Origin: a candidate division NC10 bacterium SPGG6
GTDB taxonomy: Bacteria > Methylomirabilota > Methylomirabilia > Methylomirabilales > CSP1-5
Length of the DNA stretch: 20,833 nt
Assembly: GCA_001643535.1 (NCBI GenBank)
Contig: LXTG01000052.1
Span: 825-21,657, forward strand
Direction of reading: 5' to 3'
Shown: positions 7,778 to 15,742 of the stretch, one piece after another
How the letters are laid out: the number at the start of each line of letters is the position of its first letter
Position numbering within the stretch: the stretch's first letter is position 1
The notes under the pieces: generated by a model
Database searches by the model: none
Seen by the model: the letters and a program-made list of their open reading frames with translations, nothing else
Told to the model about the DNA's origin: nothing
Position numbers and translations under genes: made by a program

Positions 7778-8953
7778 GTGACCGTCGAGACCAAGACGAT
7801 GCTCATCAACATGGGTCCGCAACACCCCTCTACCCATGGCGTCCTCCGGTTGGAGCTCGAGCTAGATGGGGAGGTGGTGGTCAAGGTCACCCCCCACATC
7901 GGCTATCTGCATACCGGCATGGAAAAGATCTTGGAGTCAAAGCGGTATCAGCAGGCCATCACGGTTACTGACCGCTTCGATTACGTCGCCCCCATGTCGA
8001 ACAACCTGGCTTTCGTGTTGAGCGTGGAAAAGCTCCTCGGGATCGAGGTCCCGGAACGGACCAGAACCATCCGGGTTCTCTTGGCGGAACTGACCCGGAT
8101 CAAGAGCCATCTCGTAGCCATCGGGACCATGGCGCTCGAACTCGGGGCCCAGAGCGTCTTTTTCTACTGCTTCCGAGAGCGCGAGAAAATCCTCGACCTC
8201 TACGAGATGGTGAGCGGGGCGCGGATGATGTCGAGCTACTTCCGGGTGGGAGGGCTGATGGCCGATCTCCCGGAGGGCTTCGACGGGGCGGTTCAGCAGA
8301 TCATGCAGGATTTTCCCGGTCGCTTCGATGAGTACGAGGACCTCCTGACGCGCAACCCCCTCTGGATTCAGCGTGTCAAGGGGGTCGGCGTGATCAAGGC
8401 CGAAGAGGCCATTGACTGGGGGCTCTCTGGCCCGAACTTGCGGGCCTGTGGCGTCCCCTGGGATTTGCGGAAATCGAACCCCTACTCCGGCTACGAACAG
8501 TTCGATTTCACGATTGCCCTCGGGCAGGCCGGCGATTCCTACGAACGGTATCTGGTGCGGATCTTCGAGATGCGGGAGTCACTAAAGATCGTGGAGCAGG
8601 CCCTGAAGGCGATGCCGGGCGGGCCGGTCAATATCGACAATCCCAAGATCGTCCCGCCGCCCAAGAGGGTCGTCCGCCAGAGCATGGAGGCCTTGATCCA
8701 TCATTTCCTCCTTTACTCGCACGGCTTCGATGTCCCGCCCGGGGAAGCGTATGTCGCGGTGGAGGGTCCCAAGGGGGAGGTGGGGTTCTACGTGGTGAGC
8801 GACGGGACCAACAAGCCCTGGCGAGTCAAGCTCCGCCCGCCTTCCTTCGTCAATATCCAGGCCTTGCCCAGGCTGATCGAGGGGCATATGGTCGCCGATG
8901 TCGTCGCCATCATCGGCAGCATGGATTTCGTCTTGGGGGAGGCAGACCGGTAA
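7778..8953 (+). CDS. nuoD: NADH-quinone oxidoreductase subunit D (complex I 49-kDa subunit)
   Basis: This encodes 391 residues from GTG 7778, chosen because GAGAGGA lies just upstream and the product then starts at the usual place (TVETKTMLINMGPQHPSTHG). NuoD lines the quinone pocket of complex I. The conserved GPQHPSTHGVLR and IGYLHTGMEK blocks, TDRFDYVAP with the quinone-contacting Tyr, and the C-terminal block ending in GSMDFVLGEADR are all intact. Length is normal for the family. No other nuo gene is visible in the window: the upstream gene is a divergent GH20, and ccmA begins 12 bp downstream. The gene is thus separated from the usual nuoABCDEFG order and is likely transcribed with the cytochrome c maturation genes. 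Whether another nuoD exists elsewhere in the genome cannot be seen. Confidence 0.95.
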   Translation: MTVETKTMLINMGPQHPSTHGVLRLELELDGEVVVKVTPHIGYLHTGMEKILESKRYQQAITVTDRFDYVAPMSNNLAFVLSVEKLLGIEVPERTRTIRVLLAELTRIKSHLVAIGTMALELGAQSVFFYCFREREKILDLYEMVSGARMMSSYFRVGGLMADLPEGFDGAVQQIMQDFPGRFDEYEDLLTRNPLWIQRVKGVGVIKAEEAIDWGLSGPNLRACGVPWDLRKSNPYSGYEQFDFTIALGQAGDSYERYLVRIFEMRESLKIVEQALKAMPGGPVNIDNPKIVPPPKRVVRQSMEALIHHFLLYSHGFDVPPGEAYVAVEGPKGEVGFYVVSDGTNKPWRVKLRPPSFVNIQALPRLIEGHMVADVVAIIGSMDFVLGEADR

Positions 8954-8965
8954 GGCGAGGAGATC

Positions 8966-9697
8966 GTGGAGACTTCGGGAAACAACCTGGCTGTCGAAAT
9001 TCGGCAGCTCTCCCGGGCGTATGGGGCCTCCTGGGCGCTCCGGGGGATTAATCTGGATCTCCGTCAGGGGGAGACGCTGGTCCTGCTGGGCCCGAATGGG
9101 GCGGGAAAGACCACCCTGCTCAAGGTCTTGGCGACGCTCCTCAGGCCGACCCGGGGGGGAGGGAAGGTGCTCGGGTACGATCTCGGGAGCGCTCAGGATG
9201 CGATCCGAGGGCGGATAGGGATGATGGGACACAGTAGCTACCTGTACGGAGACCTCACGGCTCGGGAAAACCTGCAGTTTTTTGCCACCATGGGGGGGAA
9301 GCCGTTTTCCGAGAGCAGTCTTGAAGAGGCACTTAACCGTGTGGAGCTCGGTGTGTACGCCGATCAACGTATCCGCACCTTCTCGAGCGGCATGAAGAGG
9401 CGCCTGGCTCTGGCGCGAGTCCTGCTAAGCGCGCCCGAGCTTTTGTTGTTGGATGAACCGTATACCAATCTGGATCAAAAGACGATGAAGCTCTTGAACG
9501 GTTTCCTTCAGGATTACCGGAACCGAGGGGGGACCACCATCTTAGCCACGCATCACCTCTCGGGGGGGTTCGCGGTGGCGGATCGGATCGCGATGCTCAA
9601 GGGGGGCCGAATCGTATTCGATGAGGCCAAAGGCGAGATGGGTCTGCAAGCGCTCAAGGAGCTCTACGCGCTGCACGTTGAGGGAGATGGAGCATGA
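8966..9697 (+). CDS. ccmA: Haem exporter ATP-binding protein CcmA
   Basis: An ABC ATPase of 243 residues. Walker A is GPNGAGKT (42-49), the ABC signature is in TFSSGMKRRLALAR (about 137-150), Walker B is ELLLLDEP (157-164) and the switch histidine is in LATHH. Its position directly before ccmB, ccmC, ccmD and ccmE identifies it as CcmA rather than a generic ABC protein. With CcmB it forms the complex whose ATP hydrolysis releases haem-loaded CcmE from CcmC. The start is GTG 8966, preceded by GGCGAGGAG at good spacing. The stop overlaps the ccmB start (ATGA). Confidence 0.92.
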   Translation: METSGNNLAVEIRQLSRAYGASWALRGINLDLRQGETLVLLGPNGAGKTTLLKVLATLLRPTRGGGKVLGYDLGSAQDAIRGRIGMMGHSSYLYGDLTARENLQFFATMGGKPFSESSLEEALNRVELGVYADQRIRTFSSGMKRRLALARVLLSAPELLLLDEPYTNLDQKTMKLLNGFLQDYRNRGGTTILATHHLSGGFAVADRIAMLKGGRIVFDEAKGEMGLQALKELYALHVEGDGA

Positions 9698-10371
9698 ATC
9701 TCTTTCAGCGGGCATGGACGGTGCTGTGGAAGGACCTCAGGATTGAAGGCCGCAATCGTGAGGGCCTCAACACACTTATCTTTTTCAGCGCCATTCTGCT
9801 ATTCCTGTTCCACTTTGCCCTCGGTCCCGACCGGACGCAGAGTGGAGCCGCGGCGGGCGGCCTGCTGTGGCTCGGTTTCATCCTGATGGGACTCTTTGCC
9901 ATGGCCCGGACCTTTCAGGTCGAGCGGGAAGAGGAGTGCCTGGAGGGACTCCGTCTGCTTCCAGGGGATCCTGGGGCGATCTATCTCGGCAAGGTGCTAT
10001 GGGCCACGGCGCTCTTGGGCTTCGCGGAGCTCGTGACTTTTCTTCTCTTCGGGGTCCTTTTTAGCGTCGATCTCTGGACGAAGCTCTTGAGCCTCATGGT
10101 GGTGGCCTTGCTGGGGACCGTGGGAATCTCGGCGGTCGGCGTGCTGTTCGCCGCTATGGCGGCTCACCTCCGGGCCCGGGAGGCGATGCTGCCTCTTCTC
10201 TTCTTCCCGCTCCTGATCCCGGTCCTCCTGGCGGCTATTCAGCTCACCCAGGTGATCCTGCAAGGGGGGAGCATTTTTGGAGAAGGGCACTGGGTCCGGC
10301 TGCTCGCGGTCTTCGACACGATCTTCCTCGTTGTAGGTTTCTTGACCTTTACCTTTGTGCTGGAGGAGTGA
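9694..10371 (+). CDS. ccmB: Haem exporter membrane protein CcmB
   Basis: A 225-residue integral membrane protein with about six hydrophobic segments, the normal size and topology for CcmB. Recognisable features include the cytosolic N-terminal stretch AWTVLWKDLRIEGRNREGLN, a hallmark of the family (a WKDL-E-R-RE block), and the VEREEECLEGLRLLPG loop. It is the membrane partner of the CcmA ATPase. Its ATG overlaps the ccmA stop by four bases, and the ccmC start follows two bases after its stop codon begins a tight TGA-G-GTG junction, indicating translational coupling. Confidence 0.93.
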   Translation: MNLFQRAWTVLWKDLRIEGRNREGLNTLIFFSAILLFLFHFALGPDRTQSGAAAGGLLWLGFILMGLFAMARTFQVEREEECLEGLRLLPGDPGAIYLGKVLWATALLGFAELVTFLLFGVLFSVDLWTKLLSLMVVALLGTVGISAVGVLFAAMAAHLRAREAMLPLLFFPLLIPVLLAAIQLTQVILQGGSIFGEGHWVRLLAVFDTIFLVVGFLTFTFVLEE

Positions 10372-10372
10372 G

Positions 10373-11050
10373 GTGACGTTTGCACGGGTGCGATCAATTC
10401 TGGGGATCCTCACCCTGGTGGGCCTGACGGCGGGACTGTATCTCGGTCTGATCTGGGCACCTCCCGACGCCTATCAGGGCCAGGTCCAGCGGATCATGTA
10501 TGTGCATGTCCCTACGGCCTGGGTAGCATACCTGGCGTTTCTGGTGGTCTTTATCTTTAGTATCCTCTATCTGTGGCGGGGGAGTGAGACCTTTGATCAG
10601 GTCGCGTACGCCTCCGCCGAAGTGGGGGTGGTCTTTACTGGTCTTACGATTCTCGCAGGGTCGATCTGGGGCAAGCCGACATGGGGGGTCTGGTGGACCT
10701 GGGATGCCAGGCTCACCACGACCGCCATTCTCTTCCTGATCTACGTCGGCTACCTGATGCTCCGGTCCTTCGTGGAGGATCGGTCTCGCGGAGCCCGGTA
10801 CGCGGCCGTCCTGGGGATCGTGGGGTTCCTCGACATCCCCATCGTTCACAAGTCGGTGGAGTGGTGGCGGACCTTGCACCAGGCGCCCTCGGTCATGCGG
10901 CCGGAAGGGGCCACGGTCGCCCCCCCAATGCTCTTTACCCTCTTGGTCAGCGTGGCGGCCTTTACGCTCCTCTATCTGTATCTATTGAGTCAGCGGCTTC
11001 ATCTGGAACGTTTGGACGCGGAGATTCTCGAGCGGAGTCGGGAGGGGTGA
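10373..11050 (+). CDS. ccmC: Haem-handling membrane protein CcmC
   Basis: About 225 residues with six membrane segments. It contains the tryptophan-rich haem-presenting motif GVWWTWDARLT (about 105-115) and two expected haem-ligand histidines, in YVHVPTAW (His45) and in PIVHKSVEWW. CcmC loads haem covalently onto CcmE in the periplasm. GTG 10373 is preferred over the further-upstream codon at 10355 because GGAGGAG lies just before it and the start then falls one base after the ccmB stop. The stop shares a base with the ccmD start (TGATG). Confidence 0.93.
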   Translation: MTFARVRSILGILTLVGLTAGLYLGLIWAPPDAYQGQVQRIMYVHVPTAWVAYLAFLVVFIFSILYLWRGSETFDQVAYASAEVGVVFTGLTILAGSIWGKPTWGVWWTWDARLTTTAILFLIYVGYLMLRSFVEDRSRGARYAAVLGIVGFLDIPIVHKSVEWWRTLHQAPSVMRPEGATVAPPMLFTLLVSVAAFTLLYLYLLSQRLHLERLDAEILERSREG

Positions 11051-11184
11051 TGGGACATTGGAACTACATCGCGGCCGCCTACCTCGTGGCTGCCGTCACC
11101 CTTGGCGGCTATTGGCTGAGCGTCAGGCGGCGTATCCGAAGGCGCGAGGACGCAATCCGGATGGCCGTGGGGGATAAGCGATGA
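11050..11184 (+). CDS. ccmD: Small membrane protein CcmD
   Basis: A 44-residue protein with one N-terminal membrane helix (YIAAAYLVAAVTLGGYWL) followed by a strongly basic tail (VRRRIRRREDAIR), the classic CcmD layout. CcmD helps CcmABC release holo-CcmE. Position between ccmC and ccmE confirms the assignment. Its ATG overlaps the ccmC stop by one base (TGATG) and its TGA overlaps the ccmE ATG (ATGA). It is easily missed because a longer open frame in the same phase begins inside ccmC. Confidence 0.9.
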   Translation: MGHWNYIAAAYLVAAVTLGGYWLSVRRRIRRREDAIRMAVGDKR

Positions 11185-11636
11185 ACCGGGGCATGGTCCG
11201 GTTTCTGGTCGGCGCCGCAGTGATCGTGGCGGCGGTGGCATATCTCATCTGGGGCGGGGTCCAGGAGGCGATCGTCTACTTCTACACTCCTAGCGAGCTG
11301 CAGGCACAGGGGGACCTGGCCCTGGGGAAGCGTCTGAGGCTTGGGGGGATGGTCGAGGCAGGCTCGCTGACCAAGGATCCCGAGACGTTGACCATAAAGT
11401 TTCGAGTGACCGATGGGACCGCCTCGGTCCCGGTCCGGTTCACGGGGATTCCCCCCGACCTCTTCACCGAAGGGAAGGGGGCGGTGGTAGAGGGGACCTG
11501 GACGCCGGAAGGGGTCTTCCGCTCTGATCTGATCATGGCCAAACACTCGGAGGAGTATCATCCCCCTGCCGAAGGGGAAAAGGCACCCTCCCCCAAGGCA
11601 TTGTACAGGTCACTGCTCAAGGAAGAGGGAAGCTGA
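11181..11636 (+). CDS. ccmE: Cytochrome c-type biogenesis haem chaperone CcmE
   Basis: A 151-residue protein with an N-terminal membrane anchor (about 7-24) and a periplasmic OB-fold domain. The covalent haem-binding histidine is in MAKHSEEYHPP (His122), with the downstream tyrosine ligand Tyr126 in the normal H-x3-Y spacing. The blocks FYTPSEL and LRLGGMVEAGS are typical. CcmE receives haem from CcmC and delivers it to CcmF. The ATG overlaps the ccmD stop. The operon is then interrupted by about 160 bp of repeat-rich DNA before ccmF. Confidence 0.95.
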   Translation: MNRGMVRFLVGAAVIVAAVAYLIWGGVQEAIVYFYTPSELQAQGDLALGKRLRLGGMVEAGSLTKDPETLTIKFRVTDGTASVPVRFTGIPPDLFTEGKGAVVEGTWTPEGVFRSDLIMAKHSEEYHPPAEGEKAPSPKALYRSLLKEEGS

Positions 11637-11659
11637 AAGAATGGTTCAGGGTTCACGGT

Positions 11660-11776
11660 CCGATGACTAGCTCTCGGGTTTTAGGTCTTGGGTGTTGGGT
11701 TTAAAATCTAAATGTTGAGGTGTTGAAAGCCAAGACCTAACACCTATAATACTCAAAACCTAACACCGGTCATCGG
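11660..11776. repeat. Inverted array of degenerate heptamers between ccmE and ccmF
   Basis: From 11677 to 11725 the plus strand reads as seven heptamers in constant phase (GGTTTTA, GGTCTTG, GGTGTTG, GGTTTAA, AATCTAA, ATGTTGA, GGTGTTG). The complement appears after 11729 (CAAGACC, TAACACC, then CCTAACA). TTAGGTCTTGG (11681-11691) pairs perfectly with CCAAGACCTAA (11730-11740). An outer pair, CCGATGAC / GTCATCGG, lies at 11660-11667 and 11769-11776. ACCTAACACC is repeated directly at 11735 and 11758. Confidence 0.75.
11723..11750 (+). promoter_or_regulatory. Near-consensus sigma-70-type promoter upstream of ccmF
   Basis: TTGAAA (11723-11728) and a perfect TATAAT (11745-11750) are spaced by 16 bases inside the heptamer repeat. 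The predicted start of transcription is near 11757, about 40 bases before ccmF. It would give ccmF-ccmG-ccmH-ccmI independent expression. The match is by inspection, and AT-rich repeats can create such boxes by chance. Confidence 0.45.
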
Positions 11777-11797
11777 TCGTCGGAAAGAGCGGTTGTG

Positions 11798-13768
11798 ATG
11801 ACGGCCCAATTAGGAAATATCGCCCTGTGGATTGCGCTCGTCATCGCGGTCTATGGGGCGGCCGCTGCGGTCATCGGCCATCGGCGACAAGGATCTGCCC
11901 TCCTCGAGTCCGCCTATGGTGCTGTCCTGGTCCACTGTGCCTTGGTGACCGTTGCGCTCCTCAGTTTGGAATACGCGCTGATCACCTCCGACTTCAGCAT
12001 CAGGTACGTGGCGTTCAACAGCAGCCGGAATTACCCGGTCTGGTACAAGATCGCCGGCCTTTGGGGGGCGCTCGAGGGCTCCCTCTTGCTCTGGGCCTGG
12101 ATGCAGGCGACGTTGGCCGCGCAGGTGATCATCATGTATCGCCGGAAGCACCGGGATTTCCTCCCGTACGTGAGTGCCGTCCTGATGGGCATCTCCGCCT
12201 TCTTCCTCCTGGTCTTGTTGATCCCGGCGAATCCCTTTGAACAGCATTTTCCGGTGCCGGCCGACGGGCAGGGGCTGAACCCCCTCTTGGAAGATACCAG
12301 CATGCTGGTCCATCCCCTATTGCTCTACTCCGGCTATGTCGGCTTCACCGTCCCGTACGCCTTTGCCATGGCCGCCCTCATCACCGGCAGCCTCAGAGAG
12401 GAGTGGCTCTACATCACGAGGCGGTGGGCGATCACCGCGTGGATGTTCCTCACGGCTGGGATCGTTTATGGGGGCTGGTGGTCCTATCATGTGTTGGGAT
12501 GGGGGGGGTACTGGGCCTGGGACCCGGTGGAGAATGCCTCGTTCATGCCCTGGCTCGTTGCGACCGCCTACATTCATTCGGTGATGACGCAAGAGAAGCG
12601 GGGGATGCTCAAGATCTGGAACCTGACTCTGATCTCGCTCACCTTCGCCCTAGTCATCTTCGGCACGTTTCTGACCCGGAGCGGTATCCTGAACTCGGTC
12701 CATGCCTTTACCCAGGGGGCCGTTGGCTATTTCTTTCTGGCCTTCCTGGCAGTGATCCTGCTTTCTACAGTGACCCTGCTCACCCTCCGGGCCGATCAGC
12801 TCAAGACCGAAGGGACGGTCGACTCGTTCCTCTCTCGCGAGAGTGCCTTCCTTTTTAATAATCTCCTTCTTGTCATCTTCTGTTTTACGGTCTTTTTGGG
12901 GACGATCTTTCCCCTCCTGGCCGAGGCGGTTCGTGGCGTCAAGGTGAGCGTGGGCGCCCCCTACTTCAACTATGTGGCGGGCCCGATCGCGTTAGGGCTC
13001 CTCTTTCTCATGGGGGTGGGGCCGGTGATCCCCTGGCGGGGGGGCTCATGGGGGAGCCTCAGACGCAATCTGCTCGGTCCGGGTATTGCGGGGCTTGTAG
13101 CCGGATTGCTGGCGTTCACTCTTGGCATTCGCGAGTCCTGGATCGTGACAACCTATGCGCTGGCGGTCTTTGTGTCGGCCGTCGTGGTCCAGGAATATTA
13201 CCGGGGAATCCGGGCCAGAAGGAAGAGCGCAGGGGAGGGGCCGATCCGGGCCCTGGGGCAGCTCTTCGTCAGAAACAGGCGACGGTACGGGGGACTTGTC
13301 GTCCATCTCGGGGTCGCATTACTCGCCGTCGGGATCGCCTCGTCCTCTGCCTTTCAGATCGAGCAGGAAGGGATGCTCAAGAAGGGGGAGATGCTTGAGG
13401 CGGGCATGTACCGGGTTCGCTTCGACCGGCTCACCAGCAGCGAGGGGCCGACGCACGTGAAGGTGCAGGGGGTCTTCACCGTCTTTAACGAGCGCCACGA
13501 GGTGGGGGAGATGAGGCCCGGCCTTCGGTTTTATCAAAGGTCGCAAGACCCCATCGCCGAGGTGGACTACTGGATCGGCTTTAAAGAGGATCTCTACCTG
13601 ATCCTGGGGAGCTTCGATCGGCAAGGCGACTGGGCCGTAATCAAGCTCATGGTGAACCCCATGGTCTCTTGGATCTGGATCGGTGGAGCGATCATGGTGC
13701 TCGGCACGGTTATCGCCATGTTGCCCACCAGATTCCTTTCCGCTGCTTCGGCGAGAGAGAAGCCATGA
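11798..13768 (+). CDS. ccmF: Haem lyase CcmF
   Basis: 656 residues from ATG 11798; the GTG at 11795 directly before it is an alternative with the same GGAAAGAG site. The protein is polytopic with about 15 membrane segments, the normal size. The WWD haem-handling motif lies at about 233-252 (GWGGYWAWDPVENASF). Conserved periplasmic histidines are seen in LVHPLLLYSG and in the NSVHAF segment. CcmF takes haem from CcmE and attaches it to the CXXCH cysteines of apocytochrome c, working with CcmG, CcmH and CcmI. The stop overlaps the ccmG ATG (ATGA). It is the first gene after the repeat/promoter element. Confidence 0.95.
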   Translation: MTAQLGNIALWIALVIAVYGAAAAVIGHRRQGSALLESAYGAVLVHCALVTVALLSLEYALITSDFSIRYVAFNSSRNYPVWYKIAGLWGALEGSLLLWAWMQATLAAQVIIMYRRKHRDFLPYVSAVLMGISAFFLLVLLIPANPFEQHFPVPADGQGLNPLLEDTSMLVHPLLLYSGYVGFTVPYAFAMAALITGSLREEWLYITRRWAITAWMFLTAGIVYGGWWSYHVLGWGGYWAWDPVENASFMPWLVATAYIHSVMTQEKRGMLKIWNLTLISLTFALVIFGTFLTRSGILNSVHAFTQGAVGYFFLAFLAVILLSTVTLLTLRADQLKTEGTVDSFLSRESAFLFNNLLLVIFCFTVFLGTIFPLLAEAVRGVKVSVGAPYFNYVAGPIALGLLFLMGVGPVIPWRGGSWGSLRRNLLGPGIAGLVAGLLAFTLGIRESWIVTTYALAVFVSAVVVQEYYRGIRARRKSAGEGPIRALGQLFVRNRRRYGGLVVHLGVALLAVGIASSSAFQIEQEGMLKKGEMLEAGMYRVRFDRLTSSEGPTHVKVQGVFTVFNERHEVGEMRPGLRFYQRSQDPIAEVDYWIGFKEDLYLILGSFDRQGDWAVIKLMVNPMVSWIWIGGAIMVLGTVIAMLPTRFLSAASAREKP

Positions 13769-14325
13769 AAAAAGTGCTCATTCCGCTGTCGGTCCTCCCC
13801 ATTCTGTTTCTGCTGGCGTACGGATTCTGGACCGACCCGAGCTTTGTTCCCTCCCCCTTGATCGAGAAGCCGGCGCCGCCATTTGCCCTGACTCTCTTCG
13901 ATGGAGGGGATCTCAGCCTGGACGGGCTTCGAGGGAAAGTGGTGGTGGTGAATTTTTGGGCCTCGTGGTGCTTTCCCGCCTGTTACGACGAGGCCCCTGT
14001 GCTCGAGGGAGCCTGGCGGGCGTACAAGGACAGAGATGTCGTGGTCGTCGGCGTGAACGTCCAGGACACCGAGAAGGCGGCCCGGGAATTCATGGACCGG
14101 TTTCAGTTCACCTTTCCGAACGGGCCGGATCCCCAGGGGAAGATTTCCATTGATTACGGCGTCTACGGCATTCCCGAGACCTTTGTCCTCGATAAGGAAG
14201 GCCGGATCGCCTTTAAACATGTCGGCGCCGTGACCGCGAACGTTCTGACGACTCAGATCGAAGGGCTTCTCCGACGTGCGCCGCAGGTCGAGGAATCAAC
14301 AGGGGGGCATGAACGTGAGGCGTAG
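13765..14325 (+). CDS. ccmG: Thiol:disulfide interchange protein CcmG/DsbE with CxxxC motif
   Basis: A 186-residue thioredoxin-fold protein anchored by an N-terminal membrane helix (about 4-20). ATG 13765 overlaps the ccmF stop, which fixes the start. The fold landmarks VVVNFWASW, the cis-proline block YGIPETFVLD and GRIAFKHVGAV are intact. CcmG reduces the CcmH/apocytochrome disulfide before haem ligation. The active site is the odd point: the codons read TGC TTT CCC GCC TGT, giving WCFPACYDEAP. Cys69 and Cys73 are therefore separated by three residues, not the two of the usual WCxxC. The frame stays open and conserved on both sides, so this is a single-codon insertion, not a frameshift. It may alter redox potential or be a lineage variant. 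The 3' end overlaps ccmH. Confidence 0.92.
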   Translation: MKKVLIPLSVLPILFLLAYGFWTDPSFVPSPLIEKPAPPFALTLFDGGDLSLDGLRGKVVVVNFWASWCFPACYDEAPVLEGAWRAYKDRDVVVVGVNVQDTEKAAREFMDRFQFTFPNGPDPQGKISIDYGVYGIPETFVLDKEGRIAFKHVGAVTANVLTTQIEGLLRRAPQVEESTGGHEREA

Positions 14326-14824
14326 ACGGGGGGGGGTCGTACGGCCGGGAGCCACCGGGGTATGTCGCGGCGGAGGAATATACCTGGCACTTCTCGTGCT
14401 CTCGATAATGGTCGTTGTCCTGCCGCTTGGCGCTTCCTCGTTGGAGGAGCAGGTTCGGCAGGTCACCGCCGAGCTCCGCTGCCCGGTTTGTCAGGGGCTC
14501 TCCGTGGCCGACTCCCCTTCCCGGATGGCGAACCAGATGCGGGACTTGATCCGGGAACGGCTCCAGGCCGGGGAGAGTCCCGAGGCTGTCAAGGCGTACT
14601 TTGTGGAGCGCTATGGCGAGTGGATCCTGCTCGCCCCCAAGCGCGAGGGATTCAACCTCTTGGTGTGGGTTCTTCCCTTCCTCGGTCTCGGGGGCGGCGC
14701 GGTGGTGCTTGTTGTGGTCCTGAGGCGCTGGAGAAAGCGTGCTGAGGCGGTCCCTGCTTCCGTGGACGTGGATCCCGCCTACCTGGACAGAGTCCGCCGC
14801 GAGATGGCCCAGGATCAATCCTAA
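14309..14824 (+). CDS. ccmH: Cytochrome c-type biogenesis protein CcmH
   Basis: About 171 residues. An N-terminal signal/anchor helix (about 24-41) is followed by the periplasmic domain with the hallmark LRCPVCQGLS (Cys58, Cys61), the helical segment ANQMRDLIRERL, the AYFVERYGEWILLAPK block, and a second membrane helix (about 117-138). This is the short CcmH (CycL) form, carrying the LRCxxC thiols that exchange with CcmG and apocytochrome. ATG 14309 sits only one base after GGGGGG; GTG 14315 is better spaced from that site and may be the true start. Either way the gene overlaps the end of ccmG by 11-17 bases in another frame. Confidence 0.92.
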   Translation: MNVRRRRGGVVRPGATGVCRGGGIYLALLVLSIMVVVLPLGASSLEEQVRQVTAELRCPVCQGLSVADSPSRMANQMRDLIRERLQAGESPEAVKAYFVERYGEWILLAPKREGFNLLVWVLPFLGLGGGAVVLVVVLRRWRKRAEAVPASVDVDPAYLDRVRREMAQDQS

Positions 14825-14848
14825 CAATACCCACAGGAAGACACTGTC

Positions 14849-15742
14849 GTGATCTACCTTGTTGCGCTCCTCCTCGCTATCGCTGCGGTCATTGCCGTCG
14901 CCTATCCCCTTTTTCGCCGACAAAATGGATCTCTTGAGGTAGAAACGGAAGAAGGGCCTGGGGACCTCAGGATCAGGCGGGAGAAGCTCTACGATGCGAT
15001 CCGGGAACTCGAGCTAGAGCGAGAGGGAGGCTCTCTCTCGCAGGAGGAATTTGAAAAGGCTCGGGCCGCGTATGAGATGCAGGCGGCAAGCCTGCTCCAG
15101 GAAGAGGAACGCCGGGATAAGCACCGCCCCCAGCCTTCGCGGAGGCCTGCACCGGCCAAGGCCAAAGGTGTCACCCCCACGCCTGTCTCCCACCGCCTTG
15201 GCCTCATCATCCCTGCCGCGCTCATCCTGGTGGTCGGGGTGGGCATCGGCTTTTTGCTCGCCACGTCCCTGAAGCCGAAGGAGCAGGGGATGAGCGCCAC
15301 CGGGAATGTCCCCGGAGGGGAGAGGGTTGTCGGGATTCCCTCGTCCCTGCAAGAGGCCAATGCAGCTTTCAATCGAGGGGATTTTCGTCGGGCCCTCGAA
15401 GGTTACAGAAGGATCTTGGGAAGCGATGCAGAAAACCCGGAAGCCCTAACCCAGATCGGCGTGCTGCTGGGCCGCGGCCAGCATTACGACGACGCCATCC
15501 TTGCCTTCGACCGCGTCTTGGGGATTCGCCCCAATTACGCTCATGCCCTCTTCGAGAAGGGGCTGGTTCTTTTCCAGGGGAAGGTGCAGCCGCGAGAGGG
15601 AGTCAAGGTCTGGGAGCAACTCATCAAGACCGCACCCCCTGACAATCAATACGCCATGACCGCCAAGCGAATGCTCGACCAGGTCCGCACCTCCATGGGC
15701 CGCCCCCCATCCAAGTCCCCAGCCAAACCGCCGACTCAATAA
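14849..15742 (+). CDS. ccmI: CcmI-like TPR protein of cytochrome c biogenesis
   Basis: A 297-residue protein. It has an N-terminal membrane helix (about 2-22), a cytosolic acidic helical region (block LYDAIRELELEREGGSLSQEEF, split across about 46-68), a basic/proline linker (about 93-112), a second membrane helix (about 118-139), and a C-terminal TPR domain (about 160-275, for example NAAFNRGDFRRALEGYRRIL). This two-helix plus TPR layout matches CcmI/CycH, which holds the C-terminus of apocytochrome c for the haem lyase. Genes of this type end many ccm operons, as here. Start GTG 14849 has AGGAAG nine bases upstream. The TPR part is shorter than in proteobacterial CcmI. Confidence 0.85.
   Translation: MIYLVALLLAIAAVIAVAYPLFRRQNGSLEVETEEGPGDLRIRREKLYDAIRELELEREGGSLSQEEFEKARAAYEMQAASLLQEEERRDKHRPQPSRRPAPAKAKGVTPTPVSHRLGLIIPAALILVVGVGIGFLLATSLKPKEQGMSATGNVPGGERVVGIPSSLQEANAAFNRGDFRRALEGYRRILGSDAENPEALTQIGVLLGRGQHYDDAILAFDRVLGIRPNYAHALFEKGLVLFQGKVQPREGVKVWEQLIKTAPPDNQYAMTAKRMLDQVRTSMGRPPSKSPAKPPTQ

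Noticed and set aside
11677..11767. CRISPR array
   Set aside because: Units are 7 bases, degenerate and without spacers; the same holds for the 18872-18941 array.
14213..14923. Long antisense open frame opposite ccmH
   Set aside because: Low-complexity composition rich in His, Arg and Gly; it mirrors a firmly identified ccmH in high-GC DNA.
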